This document shows positions 42,709-57,500 of a stretch of DNA of 64,000 nt, piece by piece (the first letter of the stretch is position 1; each line of letters opens with the position of its first letter). The position numbers were made by a program, and so were the translations under genes. Location of the stretch: the NCBI RefSeq assembly GCF_017744675.1, contig NZ_JAGIAV010000004.1, positions 747,033 through 811,032 of the forward strand, given 5' to 3'. Under the pieces are notes generated by a model, which ran no database searches, was not told the DNA's origin, and worked only from the letters and a program-made list of their open reading frames with translations. This DNA is from Flavobacterium sp. (lineage in GTDB: Bacteria > Bacteroidota > Bacteroidia > Flavobacteriales > Flavobacteriaceae).

Positions 42709-42722
<14 letters not shown>
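41811..42722 (+). CDS. Tat-exported metallophosphatase, N-terminal half of a split 5'-nucleotidase
   Basis: A 303-residue protein from the Met at 41811. Its N-terminus MKRREFIEKTAASTALLSLG is a twin-arginine signal. An upstream in-frame start at 41724 lies in repeat DNA and would bury the signal, so it is unlikely. The metallophosphatase motifs are complete: LHTNDVHSH, LLDAGDIFQG, TIGNHDFDNG, LSHLGYKYKD and IIGGHTHTF. It lacks the C-terminal specificity domain, which is the separate gene upstream. Domain order is thus reversed relative to UshA, and the two halves use different export routes. Confidence 0.88.
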
Positions 42723-45415
<2,693 letters not shown>

Positions 45416-45496
45416 TTATAATAATGAAAAACTGAGTATCAAAATTAGAATTTATTTTTGTTCAAATACAGAAAAAATTAAAGTTTTAGAAAATCA

Positions 45497-45531
45497 AAAA
45501 TCAGACTGCACATTTATGCAGCCTGATTTTC
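45497..45531 (-). terminator. Terminator of the T9SS adhesin operon
   Basis: AAAATCAG-A-CTGCA (45498-45511) pairs with TGCAG-C-CTGATTTT (45518-45531), one internal mismatch. On the minus strand a T run follows. It is the first strong hairpin after the OmpA gene. Confidence 0.7.
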
Positions 45532-45640
45532 TCCTTGTCCATTATTCTTAAAAAAGAATTAAAAAAAACCAACTTCCAAATGGTTTCACCGTTTTATATT
45601 CACTACTAGTAATCAGTATTTTAGAAGCATGAATATAAAA

Positions 45641-47578
45641 TTATTTTTGAATAATGATAAAGTCTGAACGTCTATTTTGCAAGTGCTCTTCTTCAGAACA
45701 TTTTACACCATTTTTACATCTATTTACCAATCGGGTTTCTCCATAACCTATGGCGCTCTCAATTCTAGAAGCTTCTATGCCTTGTGAAAGAATGTAATCA
45801 CGAGTAGATTTTGCTCTATTGTCTGAAAGTTTTAGGTTATAAGAGTCTTTTCCGCGCGAATCGGTGTGCGATTCGATTTTAATTTTAATGTTTGGGAATT
45901 TTTGCATAATGAAAACCACTTTAGACAATTCTTCGATTGCTTTTGGCGTAATATCATACTTGTCATAATCGAAATAAATTGGGTTTACATCAACTTTCTC
46001 AACTCCCTGTTTTTTAACAACCAAATCATCATAATTGCTCAATTCAAAATTTACGTCTTTTATTTCGCCGCCATTTTGAGTAGTCGTTTCTACTGTTTTA
46101 TCGTCACTACTGTAGTTTGGTTTTGCGGCAATCATTTTGATTGTTTTATTACAAGGAACTTCAATCGCATATTTTCCGTCAAAATTTGTTTTGGTTTCAC
46201 CCAAAATTTCGCTAAACGAGTTATACGCCATTATGGTAACATCTGTTAAAGGTCTTTTCGTTTTGCGATCGATAGCCATTCCAGAAATGCTTTGGTTGCA
46301 AACTGGTTTTCCTTTTACAAAAGAATAAATATCATCATCGCCTTTTCCTCCTTCTCTGTTTGAAGAAAAATAACCGTAGGCATCTGTTTTATCAATTATA
46401 AAAGAGAAATCATCTTTGTTGCTATTAATAGGCGCTCCAAGATTTCTTGGTGTAGAAAAAGTTCCGTTAGGCAAAAGCTTGCTTTCATAAACGTCTAAAT
46501 CTCCCCAACCGTAATGTCCATCAGACGAAAAATATAAAACTCCGTTTTGGTAAAATGGAAATACTTCGTTACCGATTGTGTTAATAGTTGGACCGAGATT
46601 TTGAGGCGAACTCATGGTTCCATCTGCTGCAATTTTCACCATGTATAAATCTGTCTCGCCTTGGCCTCCTGGCATATCTGAAGCAAAGAAAAGCAGTTGT
46701 CCGTCTTCACTTAATGATGGATGACCTACAGAATAATCATCGCTATCAAAAAATACTTTTTCCGGATTTTCTAATTTATTATTGACAATTGAGCCTTTAA
46801 CAATCTGAAAGTTATTCACTCTGGCATCATCAACAACCAATTTGTTTTTCTTTACAATATTGGTCGAATAATACATTGTTTTTCCTTGACTATCAAAACT
46901 TGCAGTTGCCTCATGATACTTGGTCATGACATTGGGAATAAAAACTGTTTCATTAAATAAACTCCCATCTGCTGGATTTCTTTCTGCAATATACAGATTA
47001 AGAAAAGGCTGATTGTTCCAGGTATACAATTTCTGGCTAAACTTCGTTGTATCACGAGCCGATGTAAACACTACATTATCTTTAAAGAATGTCGCTCCAA
47101 AATCTGATTTACTGGTATTGATATCTAAATTTTTAATGGTATAAAGAGGTTTTGCTTTTGCAACGCTGTCCATGTATGTCTTTTGGGCAACATATCGGTT
47201 AATCTCTGTTTTATCTCCTTTTTTATTTAGATATTCTTTTGTGATTTTATCTGCTTCATCATAATCCATAACTGCTTTCATAGATTGAATATAACGCAGA
47301 TAGTAAATATCAGTCAGATTATTTCCTTGAACTTCGTAGAGCTTTTTGTACCATTTAAGAGCATTTCTAGAATCAGAAATAAAATAGTACGAATCTGCCG
47401 CATTCTTCAAAGTCTGTGCTGATGGATCTTTTATGTGCTGCAAACATTCTTCGTAAGCTTTGGAAGCATCCAAATACGAGAAGTTTTTAAACAAAGCATC
47501 CGCTTTCTTCAAATTAGTTTTTTGAGCGAAACTAAACGTAACGCTCAAAATTAAACATAGGATATATACTTTTCTCAT
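45641..47578 (-). CDS. PorE-like OmpA-family protein of the T9SS adhesin operon
   Basis: A 645-residue exported protein: signal peptide, TPR-like helices at about 22-130, PD40-type beta-propeller repeats (SVGHPSLSEDGQLLFFASDMPGG, NEVFPFYQNGVLYFSSDGHYG), a carboxypeptidase-regulatory-like domain near 430-520, and a C-terminal OmpA peptidoglycan-binding domain from about 530 (IESHTDSRGKDSYNLKLSDNRA). This order matches PorE, which tethers T9SS parts to the cell wall. It starts 11 bases after the PorP gene and ends the operon. Confidence 0.88.
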   Translation of the reverse strand: MRKVYILCLILSVTFSFAQKTNLKKADALFKNFSYLDASKAYEECLQHIKDPSAQTLKNAADSYYFISDSRNALKWYKKLYEVQGNNLTDIYYLRYIQSMKAVMDYDEADKITKEYLNKKGDKTEINRYVAQKTYMDSVAKAKPLYTIKNLDINTSKSDFGATFFKDNVVFTSARDTTKFSQKLYTWNNQPFLNLYIAERNPADGSLFNETVFIPNVMTKYHEATASFDSQGKTMYYSTNIVKKNKLVVDDARVNNFQIVKGSIVNNKLENPEKVFFDSDDYSVGHPSLSEDGQLLFFASDMPGGQGETDLYMVKIAADGTMSSPQNLGPTINTIGNEVFPFYQNGVLYFSSDGHYGWGDLDVYESKLLPNGTFSTPRNLGAPINSNKDDFSFIIDKTDAYGYFSSNREGGKGDDDIYSFVKGKPVCNQSISGMAIDRKTKRPLTDVTIMAYNSFSEILGETKTNFDGKYAIEVPCNKTIKMIAAKPNYSSDDKTVETTTQNGGEIKDVNFELSNYDDLVVKKQGVEKVDVNPIYFDYDKYDITPKAIEELSKVVFIMQKFPNIKIKIESHTDSRGKDSYNLKLSDNRAKSTRDYILSQGIEASRIESAIGYGETRLVNRCKNGVKCSEEEHLQNRRSDFIIIQK

Positions 47579-47589
47579 AAGTTTTGGTT

Positions 47590-48522
47590 TTAGAAGAATC
47601 GAGGAGATTTAATTTTACTTTGATTTTTCACAAATTGATAACGCAAGATGATTTCGTGCGAACCATCGTTGTATTTGTTCAATTGGCTTACAGTATAATC
47701 AAATGCATATCCAAGATAGAAACTTGGAGATATTTGAAAACCTGCCAGTATACTTATCGAATCATCTGTTCGATATGCTCCTCCTATAACAAACTTTTCT
47801 TGAATCATGAAATTTGCTGATATATCTGCAGTAATTGGTGCTCCGCTCACTGCTTTTACTAAAAATGCTGGTTTAAATTTCAAATTCGGATTCAAATCAA
47901 AAACATAACCTCCCATTAAATAGTAGTGCAAACGATCATAATCTATAGATTCTTTTACGTCGTCATAGTAATCATTCTGAATAAAACTCGGAATAGAGAA
48001 TCCTACATACCATTTTTGCGTGTAATAGTAAACCCCTGCTCCTACAGCTAGTTTCATCTGATTGTTAATGTTCTGATTTAACAAAACATCATCATTGTCG
48101 TAATATCTTCCTTTAGACCAATCGATGTTTAACATTCTCGTACCTGCTTTTACACCAAAAGCTAATCTTTGTTCGTACCCAAGAGCTATTGAGTACGAGA
48201 AGTTTCCATCAAGATACAGTTCATTGGAAGGTCCGATTTTATCATTTACAATGCTTAAACCCAATCCTAATTTTTCATTTCTAAGCGGAGAATGAACAGA
48301 GAAAGATTGTGTTTCTGGCGCGCCGGGCATTCCGACCCATTGAGAACGATATAAAAGTGCTGCCTCTATGGTTCCGGTAGATCCAGCATACGCTGGATTT
48401 ACCGCCATAGTATTATACATATACTGGGTATATTCAGGATCTTGTTGTGCCGAAGCGCAAACCGTGATAAAAGAACATATTAAAATTAAATACGTTTCTA
48501 TTGCTTTTATATATAGTTTCAT
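47590..48522 (-). CDS. PorP/SprF family T9SS outer-membrane protein
   Basis: A 310-residue barrel protein of the PorP/SprF family. The N-terminus has a signal (ending CASAQQ), then the family start DPEYTQYMYNTMAVNPAYAGS, FSVHSPLRNEKLGLGLSIVND (in part), and late strands ending YDGSHEIILRYQF-like DGSHEIILRYQFV. SprF-type proteins are each needed for secretion or anchoring of one adhesin, usually the one encoded next to them. Here that is the giant protein 47 bases upstream. Confidence 0.93.
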   Translation of the reverse strand: MKLYIKAIETYLILICSFITVCASAQQDPEYTQYMYNTMAVNPAYAGSTGTIEAALLYRSQWVGMPGAPETQSFSVHSPLRNEKLGLGLSIVNDKIGPSNELYLDGNFSYSIALGYEQRLAFGVKAGTRMLNIDWSKGRYYDNDDVLLNQNINNQMKLAVGAGVYYYTQKWYVGFSIPSFIQNDYYDDVKESIDYDRLHYYLMGGYVFDLNPNLKFKPAFLVKAVSGAPITADISANFMIQEKFVIGGAYRTDDSISILAGFQISPSFYLGYAFDYTVSQLNKYNDGSHEIILRYQFVKNQSKIKSPRFF

Positions 48523-48569
48523 AACGATACTTATTTAGTTTAATTAATTAGATGATTAATAGAAGTGAG

Positions 48570-51500
48570 TTATCTCATAATAGATAACCAGCCTTTTTTA
48601 ACCGTTCCATCTCCAATGGTTATCACATAAAAATAAGTACCTGTTGGCAGCATATCTCCTCTATTAACAACTCCGGATACATTTGCTGTACCGTTCCAAT
48701 CATTTTCATAATGCGCTTTACTATACACTAATGCTCCATATCTGTTAAACACTTTCAGCTCGTTGTTTGGATAAGATTCAATACAATCTATTCTGAACAA
48801 ATCGTTTCTACCATCATTATTCGGAGTAAACTCATTGTAAACAGTTAGACAAATTGGCTCTAATGTTACTGAAGCTGAATTATTTGAAGCGTCAACATCT
48901 AAAGGAGTTGAAGTTTCTACAGTTGCTACACTTGTGTAATTTCCATTTGGCAATACTTCTGCAACAATTGTCAATACTACACTTTGACCTGCAGGTAATG
49001 TTGGTATTGTCCAAAGTTGTGTTGCTGGATCGTAAGTTCCTGCAGTTGCAGAAGAACTTACTAATTGTAAACCGCTTGGAAGCAAATCACTAACAAGAGT
49101 ATTTTTGAAATCTCCTTCTCCTACATTGTTAACCGTTATGGTAAATGTTACCTGATCTCCAAAATTTGGTGTTGGATTGTCTACAGTATGCGTAATCGTT
49201 AAGTCTGAACAGCTTGTAACACTAACATTTAGCGTTTTAATTGTTCTTTCGTCACAATTATTAACATAAGCCACAGTTACAGTTCCTGGACCAATATCTG
49301 ACCAAGAAACGGTTACAGATCCGTCGTTTGTACCACCGCCTGAAACAATTGTACCTCCGTTAATTGTCCATACATAATTAGATTTACCATTTGCAATTGA
49401 ATAGGTTACACCTTTGAATACACATGGCGTATCATCTGTTGATGCAATTTGAACTGCCGCATCATTTTCAAATGCAATTGTAACTCCTAATCTTGGTCCG
49501 TTATCACAGCCATTAAATGTATTGGCTAATGATCCCGCATAGTAAGTCGTTGCGGTAAGCGGAGTATTGTTTGCTAATGGTGTTCCGCCAGTTGCAGACG
49601 CATACCAAACTACATTTGTTTCGTTTACAAAAATACTAGCCAATGTTGGCAAAGCAGATAAACAGAATGTTTGTGTAGTTCTTGGTGTTGTAATTACACT
49701 TGGTGAATTTACATTTACCGTAACAGCTAATCTATTTGGATTTTCACAACCAATAGCACTTGAAACCGCACCATAGTAAGTGCCTGTTGTAAGAGCTGTT
49801 GTTGGCGGAATTGCTGTTCCTCCTACTGCTGTATTATACCACACAACGTTTGCTTCGTTTACTTGAATATTGGCAACTGTTGGCGAATTTAGTGTACAGA
49901 AGTTTTGAGTAGCGCTGGCAGTAGTTGGTGTCGGACTAGGATTAACTACTGTAACTGTTACTTGTAAACGAGTTGAGCTTTCGCATCCTGATGGATCAAC
50001 TATATTTCCGAAATAAATTCCAGAAGCAAGTGCTGTTCCTGCTGGTATTGCTGTTCCTCCCGTTGCAGCTGTAAACCATGTTACATTGCTTTGGTTAACC
50101 TGAATATTAGCAACCGTTGGTGCATTTGCAGAGCAGAAAGTTTGTGCTGCATTGTTTGTTGTTGGATTGACTGTATTACCAACCGTTACAGCAACTTGTA
50201 ATCTTACACTGCTTTCACATCCTGTCGCTGGATCTTTTATTGCTCCAAAGTAAGTTCTTGTTGTCAATGCATCTGTCGAAGCCAATGCAGTTCCTCCTGT
50301 TTGAGTAGTGTACCAAACAACATTGCTTTCATTTACTTGAATATTAGCAACAGTTGGGTTTGTTCCTGTACAGAAAGTCTGTGCCGCAGCATTTGTTGTC
50401 GGCGTTGCTGGATCTGTTACATTAATTACAACCTGAGCTCTTGCAGCACTTTCACATCCTGTTACTGGATCCTTGATCGCCGCATAATATGTACCGCTGG
50501 TTAAAACTGTGGCAGATGGAATCAATGTTCCTCCTGTTGCAGCTGTATACCAGACAATATTTGTTTGATTAAACTGAACACTAGCAAAAGTAGGTGTATT
50601 CACTAAACAGAAGTTTTGTGTTCCAGCCGTTACTAGAGTTGGTGTTCCTGGATCGCTTACATTTACATCAACTAGCAATCTTGTGGCACTTTCACAGCCT
50701 GTTGTTGGATCTGAAATTGCTGCATAATAGGTGCCGCTAGTTAAAGCTGTTGTCGGAGCAATTGCTGTTCCGCCTGTTGAAGCTGTATACCAAACAACGT
50801 TAGCTGGATTAGTCTGAATGCTTGCAAATGTTGGCGAAGCAGATAAACAGAAGTTTTGTGTTCCTGCTGTTACCAATGTCGGAGTTCCCGGATCATTTAC
50901 AATAACATCAACTGTCAATCTTACTGCACTCTCACAGCCTGTAGCTGGATCTTTAATTGCTGCATAATACGTGCCGCTTGTTAAAGCTGTTGTTGGTGCA
51001 ATAGCGGTTCCGCCTGTTAAAGCTGTATACCATACAACGTTAGCCGGATTAGTCTGAATGCTTGCAAATGTTGGCGAAGCAGATAAACAGAAGTTTTGCG
51101 TTCCAGCTGTTACCAAAGTTGGCGTTCCTGGATCATTTACAATCACATCAACCGTCAGTCTTGCAGCGCTTTCGCAACCTGTCGCTGGATCTTTTATAGC
51201 TGCGTAATAAGTACCTGTAGTTAAAGCTGTTGTCGAAGCAATTGCTGTTCCGCCAGTTAGAGCTGTGTACCACACAATATTAGCCTCGTTAAACTGAACA
51301 CTTGCAAATGTTGGCGCATTTGCCAAACAGAAGTTTTGCGTTCCTGCTGTTACCAAAGTTGGAGTTCCAGGATCGCTTACAATTACGTCAACTGTCAGTC
51401 TTGCAGCGCTTTCGCAGTTTGTAGTCGGATCTTTTATCGCAGCATAATAGGTTCCTGTAGTTAAAGCTGTTGTCGAAGCAATTGCTGTTCCGCCAGTTAG

Positions 51501-54500
51501 AGCTGTGTACCAAACAATATTCGTTTCATTAAACTGAACGCTTGCAAATGTTGGTGCATTAGCCAAACAGAAATTTTGGGTTCCTGCTGTTATCAAAGTT
51601 GGAGTTCCAGGATCGTTTACATTTACTGTTACCGCCAATCTCACTGAACTTTCGCAGTTTGTAGCTGGATCTTTAATTGCTCCATAGTAGATTCTACTTG
51701 TCAATAGATCTGTTGACGCAAAAAGGTTTCCTCCCGTAGCTGCATCGTACCAAACTACATTGCTTTCATTCACTTGAATATTGGCAACCGTTGACGCAGT
51801 AGACAAACAGAAATTCTGAGTGGTCTGTGTAGTTGTCGGTGTTGCAGGATCAGTTACTATCACATCAACTGCAAGTCTGGTAGCACTTTCACAGTTTGTT
51901 GTCGGATCTTTAATCGCAGCATAATAAGTGCCAGCGGTTAAAGCAGTCGTAGATGGAATTAATGTTCCGCCAGTTAGAGCTGTATACCACACAATATTCG
52001 TTTCATTAAACTGAACGCTTGCAAATGTTGGCGCATTTGCCAAACAGAAGTTTTGCGTTCCTGCTGTTACCAATGTTGGAGTTCCCGGATCGCTTACAAT
52101 TGCGTCAACTGCAAGTCTCACTGCGCTTTCGCAGTTTGTTGTCGGATCTTTGATCGCCGCATAATAAGTACCGGTAGTTAAAGCTGTTGCAGATGGAATT
52201 GCTGTTCCTCCTGTTAAAGCTGTATACCACACAATGTTCGTTTCATTAAACTGAACGCTTGCAAATGTTGGCGCATTTGCCAAACAGAAGTTTTGCGTTC
52301 CTGCTGTTACCAAAGTTGGAGTTCCTGGATCGCTTACAATTACATCTACTGTTAATCTTACAGCGCTTTCGCAGTTTGTTGTCGGATCTTTGATCGCAGC
52401 ATAATAAGTGCCAGTGGTTAAAGCCGTAGTAGAAGGAATTGCTGTTCCGCCTGTTAAAGCTGTATACCATATAATATTCGTTTCATTAAACTGAACGCTT
52501 GCAAATGTTGGTGCATTAACCAAACAGAAGTTTTGCGTTCCCGCTGTTACCAATGTCGGAGTTCCTGGATCGCTTACAATTACGTCAACTGTTAATCTTA
52601 CAGCGCTTTCGCAGTTTGTTGTCGGATCTTTGATCGCAGCATAATAGGTGCCTGTGGTTAAAGCCGTTGCAGATGGAATTGCTGTTCCGCCTGTTAAAGC
52701 TGTGTACCATAAAATATTAGCTTCGTTAAACTGAACGCTTGCAAATGTTGGCGCATTTGACAAACAGAAGTTTTGCGTTCCCGCTGTCACTAATGTTGGA
52801 GTTCCTGGATCGCTTACGATTACGTCAACTGTCAGTCTTGCAGCGCTTTCGCAGTTTGTTGTCGGGTCTTTTATCGCAGCATAATAAGTGCCAGTGGTTA
52901 AAGCTGTTGCAGATGGAATTGCTGTTCCGCCAGTTAAAGCTGTATACCACACAATATTGGCTTCATTAAACTGAACGCTTGCAAATGTTGGCGCATTAGC
53001 CAAACAGAAGTTTTGCGTTCCCGCTGTTACCAAAGTTGGAGTTCCTGGATCATTTACATTTACTGTAACTGCCAATCTTACTGAACTTTCGCAACCTGTA
53101 ACAGCATCAGTAGCTGCTCCATAATAAATTCTTGTTATTAACGGAGTGGTCGAAGCAATTACATTTCCTCCCGTAGCTGCATCATACCAAATTACATTGC
53201 TTTCATTTACTTGGATGTTCGCAACAGTTGACGCACTAGACAAACAGAAATTCTGAGGATTCTGTGTAGTTGTTGGCGTATTTGGATCACTAACAATGAT
53301 TGCCGCATCTTTTAATGTTCCTGCTAAGTTTTCGCAGGTATTAGTGCTTGCAACAGCAACATAATATGTTTTAGGGCTTACTGCTTTTGTTAAACCTGAA
53401 GCGGTCAAAACACCAGCAGCATCTATGGTATAAGTAACTCCCGCTATAACAGCTCCGTTTGTAATTGGCTGTATTTTATTTGCATCTAAGTACCAAGTAA
53501 ATACTGGACTTGATAATGTTGGTGCAGTCGGCGTTAATGATGCAGGTACACCATTACAAACCGTTACATCATCAACTAAAATATCATTTACTGTTGAAGG
53601 AGGTAAAATTGTAAATGTGATTTGTTTTCTATCTGCTGCCGCAGTTTCACAGAATTCATCTGAACTCACTCCCACAAAATAGGTATAAGTTCCCGGAATC
53701 AATCCGTTTATTACCAATTGTGCCGTTGTTTGACCTGTCACCAACTGAGCTGTTGTTCCGTCAAAACGATACCAATGATAAACAGGGTTTGTTAAAACTG
53801 GCGTTCCTGTTAAACCTGCTGCCAAAGTTACAGTTCCTGAAGCAGAACAAACCGAAGTTGCTGTCCCTCCATTTAAAGTAATATCTGTTAAAGCATTTAC
53901 TGGAGCGGAAGCTCTAACTTCGACAGTTACTTCTCCTCTTGTATAATTTTCGCAACCATAACGCACTGGCTGTACATAGTATTTATAAATTCCAGCAGTT
54001 AAATTTGCTGGCACTGTAAAGGTAATTCCCGATGCAAGCAAGTTTCCTCCTGTTGGCGCATCATACCATCTATAAGTTGAACAAGCCACCTCTGGAATTT
54101 GAAGCGTAATATCGGTTCCCGGACAGACCGTTATTTTATTTTGCGGATCTGCACCAATGACCGTTGTATTAGCTGTTCTTTCTACAGTATGAACTCTTAA
54201 AAAATCTAATACTCCAGCAACACCTCCAAAACGAATTCTTACTCGATCGTAAATTTCTGTTGGAGAAGAGACTAATACCATCGCTAAAGAATTTCCTGGC
54301 AATAATTTTAAACTTAATAAAGTACTTGTATTCTGGATTGGAGCACCAACTGCCACATTTCCTAAATAACGTTGAACTGAAAATCCTGTTAACAAATTAA
54401 CCGTTAAAAGAGTTCCTGGTTTAGAAACCACTATTCTCAATGTATCACTAAGAACAGAAGGTGTTTTAAATTGTACTGTTAAGTCTGCAGCCGCTAAAAC

Positions 54501-57500
54501 TCCGGCCCCACTATACATTGTAGCAAAAGTAGATATATCCTTATCAGCAACATTCCAAACATCACTTACTCCTACCAAAGCAGTCGCAGCTCCAATTCCT
54601 AAATCAGTTGCGCCATAAAAAATATCTTGAATATCTCCATCTGTACATGTTACCGAAGTAACTGGTTTTTTATAATAAGCATCAAATACTTTTGTATTTT
54701 GAGCAACACTTAAAACAGAAGAAGATACAACGCGAATACCGTCATAATCTTGCGGCCCTGAAGCATCTGAAGGAACAAAAGTAAATTCATATGTATTATC
54801 TCCCGAAAGTAAATTTAATAATGATCCTGATACTGGTTGCCCTGTACCGATAAGAGCACCATTTTTTGTACCCACTACTGATAAATTCTGACCAACAGCC
54901 AATAGACTATATTCAGAACCTAATTTAACTGTTACAGGAGTACCTTTAGCAATATTGGCTGGCCAAGTTAAATTTTGCCATGTTGTACCAACACCCAAAA
55001 GTCCTAAACCTGTGGTAATGGTTGAGAATGTCTGAGGGTTTCCATCCACTGCATTTGCACCGTTTGAAACACCTCCAGTAATTATAGATCCCTGAGTTTG
55101 AGCTGTTGCATAAACTCGATCTGTTAAGTTTTGACAGCTTGTAAGATCAATTACATTAATTACTTTAGTTGCTGTAGCTGTACAAGTTCCGTCTGTTGCT
55201 ACAGCTGTGTAAGTATAAATCCCAGGTGTATTTAATGGTCCTGTTGTAAAAGGAGGACCTGCAATCGCAACTCCTTGCGGATTAAACCAAGTAATAGTTC
55301 CTGTAGAAGTTGCTACTAAGGCAACATCTGTTCCAACGTTTACAGATTCTTGTGGATTACTTACCACTAAAGTTGGTGATGCAGTAATCGATACGGTTAC
55401 TGATTGTCTAACAGATGGACAAGTACTTCCTGTACTTTGTGCCTCTATAGAATAAACACCACTTACTGTAATATTTGCAGCGGCATCCGCAGTTATTACA
55501 TTATTTGAAGGATCATAAAATGTATAAGTAGTACTTCCTGATGAATCAAAATTAGTAATTGCATTTACCAAATTTGCACTTCCGCAAGCTTGTAACGGAG
55601 TCGCTATAACTGTCAAAGGTGTGGTTGAAGGGAAATTAACTGTTACTAGTTTTAAATCTCCATTAACATTTTCACAAGTACCACCATTTAACGCCGCTAT
55701 GTAATAATTGTAAGGCGATCCAACCGCAGTTAAACCTGTTAATGAAAGAGCTCCGGTAACCGCATCTTTTGCGAATGTCACTCCGCCAATAACACTTCCA
55801 TTTACAATTTCAGTAGTTTTATTTTGATCTGTATAGTATCTAAATTGAACACCAGCGATTGCAGAAGATGGAGTTAAAACAGCTTCTCCCGCACAAGTAG
55901 CTTCAACTGGACTTGTAATAACAATATCCGCTGCAGTTGGAATTGGTAAAACATTAACCGTCACTGCTTGACGTAAGCTGTTTACACAAGTTCCGCGTGT
56001 TGCTTCTAAATAATAGGTAGTAGTAGCTGATAAAGCTGCTGTTGGAGATACTGTTACAATATTTCCTCCTGTTGGAGCATCGTACCATACAAAAGTTTCT
56101 CCTCCTGTTGAAGAAGCTGACAACGAAGCTGTTTGCCCTGCGCAGATTGGTGTTGCCGCTCCTGTGATGGTAGCATTTGGATATCTATAAGCGGCTTGAT
56201 AGATATATAAATTACTCAATAAAGTCGCAGTACCTCCTAATCGTACTTCTATACGATCAAACGGTGCTGTTGCAGTAAAACTAGCTTTAAATTTATTTCC
56301 AGATAATAGTTGAATGCTTAATAAACCACCATTTATTGCTGTTCTGTCATTATTATATGTACCACCATTGTAAGTTGCAAGAGTAACATTAGATAATGCG
56401 CCTATATCTAAAAGCCCTCCTGGAACCTCTAAATCGACATCGATTATATCTCCTGCCAAACCTGGATTTGTAAAAATCAATTGTTGCTGTAGATAAGCTC
56501 CTACACCAATTGGCACACTAAGCTGGGAAAAAGTACTAATATCACCATCAACAGCATTATTTGGATTGGTAGGCGCACATAAAACACAAACCAAACCATC
56601 ATTTGATGATATTTGAGAACTAGCTTGCAAGCATGTACTCGCACTAGCTATTACCGTAACCGTTACAACACCTCTTGCAGTATTGGCACAATCAGTAGCT
56701 ATACTAGAAGCCTCTACATAATAAGTTTGATTACTTGTTAATATTGGTGTTGTATAAGATGTAACGTTAGTTGCCAAAAGTGTACCTCCCGTAGCTGCAT
56801 TATACCAATTGTATCTAACTCCAGCAACTGGATTAGCAATTGTTAATGTAGCATCTTGACCAGACTGAATAATTACATTAGATGATGTAAAAGTTGGTGT
56901 TGCAGGTATTGGACTAACAGTCAAATTTACTGCTGTGCGTGTTGGTGTTGTACATGCACCAATAGCAGCTTCTACAAAATAAGATGTATTTACAGTTAAG
57001 GCAGGAGTCGTAAAAGAATTACCTGTAAATAGTAAAGTACCACCTGTAGCAGCATCATACCAATTATATGTAGTTCCAGCAACTGGAGCATTAACAGATA
57101 ATGTAGTGGATTGCCCGCTACAAATAGTTGTAGGCGCTGCTGTAACGGTAGGCAAAACAGGATTATCAATCAATACCTGAACTGATGATCTTACACTATT
57201 AACACAACCATTTCTAGTTATTTCAATATAATAAGTTGTTGGAGCAGTTAAAGCTGGTGTTGTAAATGCTGCCGTAGACGCCAAAGAAGAGCCTCCTGTT
57301 GGAACACTATACCAGTTTATCGTTTCGCCCACTGCAAGAGCAGCAGTTAAAGTTGTTGTCGCTCCACTACAAATAGTTGTATTTCCAGAAATCGCTGGAT
57401 CTTTGTATCTATAAGCAGCCTGATAAATATCTACGCTTGTTAAAACTGTTGCTAAGCCTCCTAATCGAATTTCAACACGATCAAAATTTGCTCCAGCTGT

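Noticed and set aside
49460..53300. Regular 240-bp repeats considered as a CRISPR-like array
   Set aside because: Units are coding, in frame, with near-identical full-length sequence and no unique spacers.
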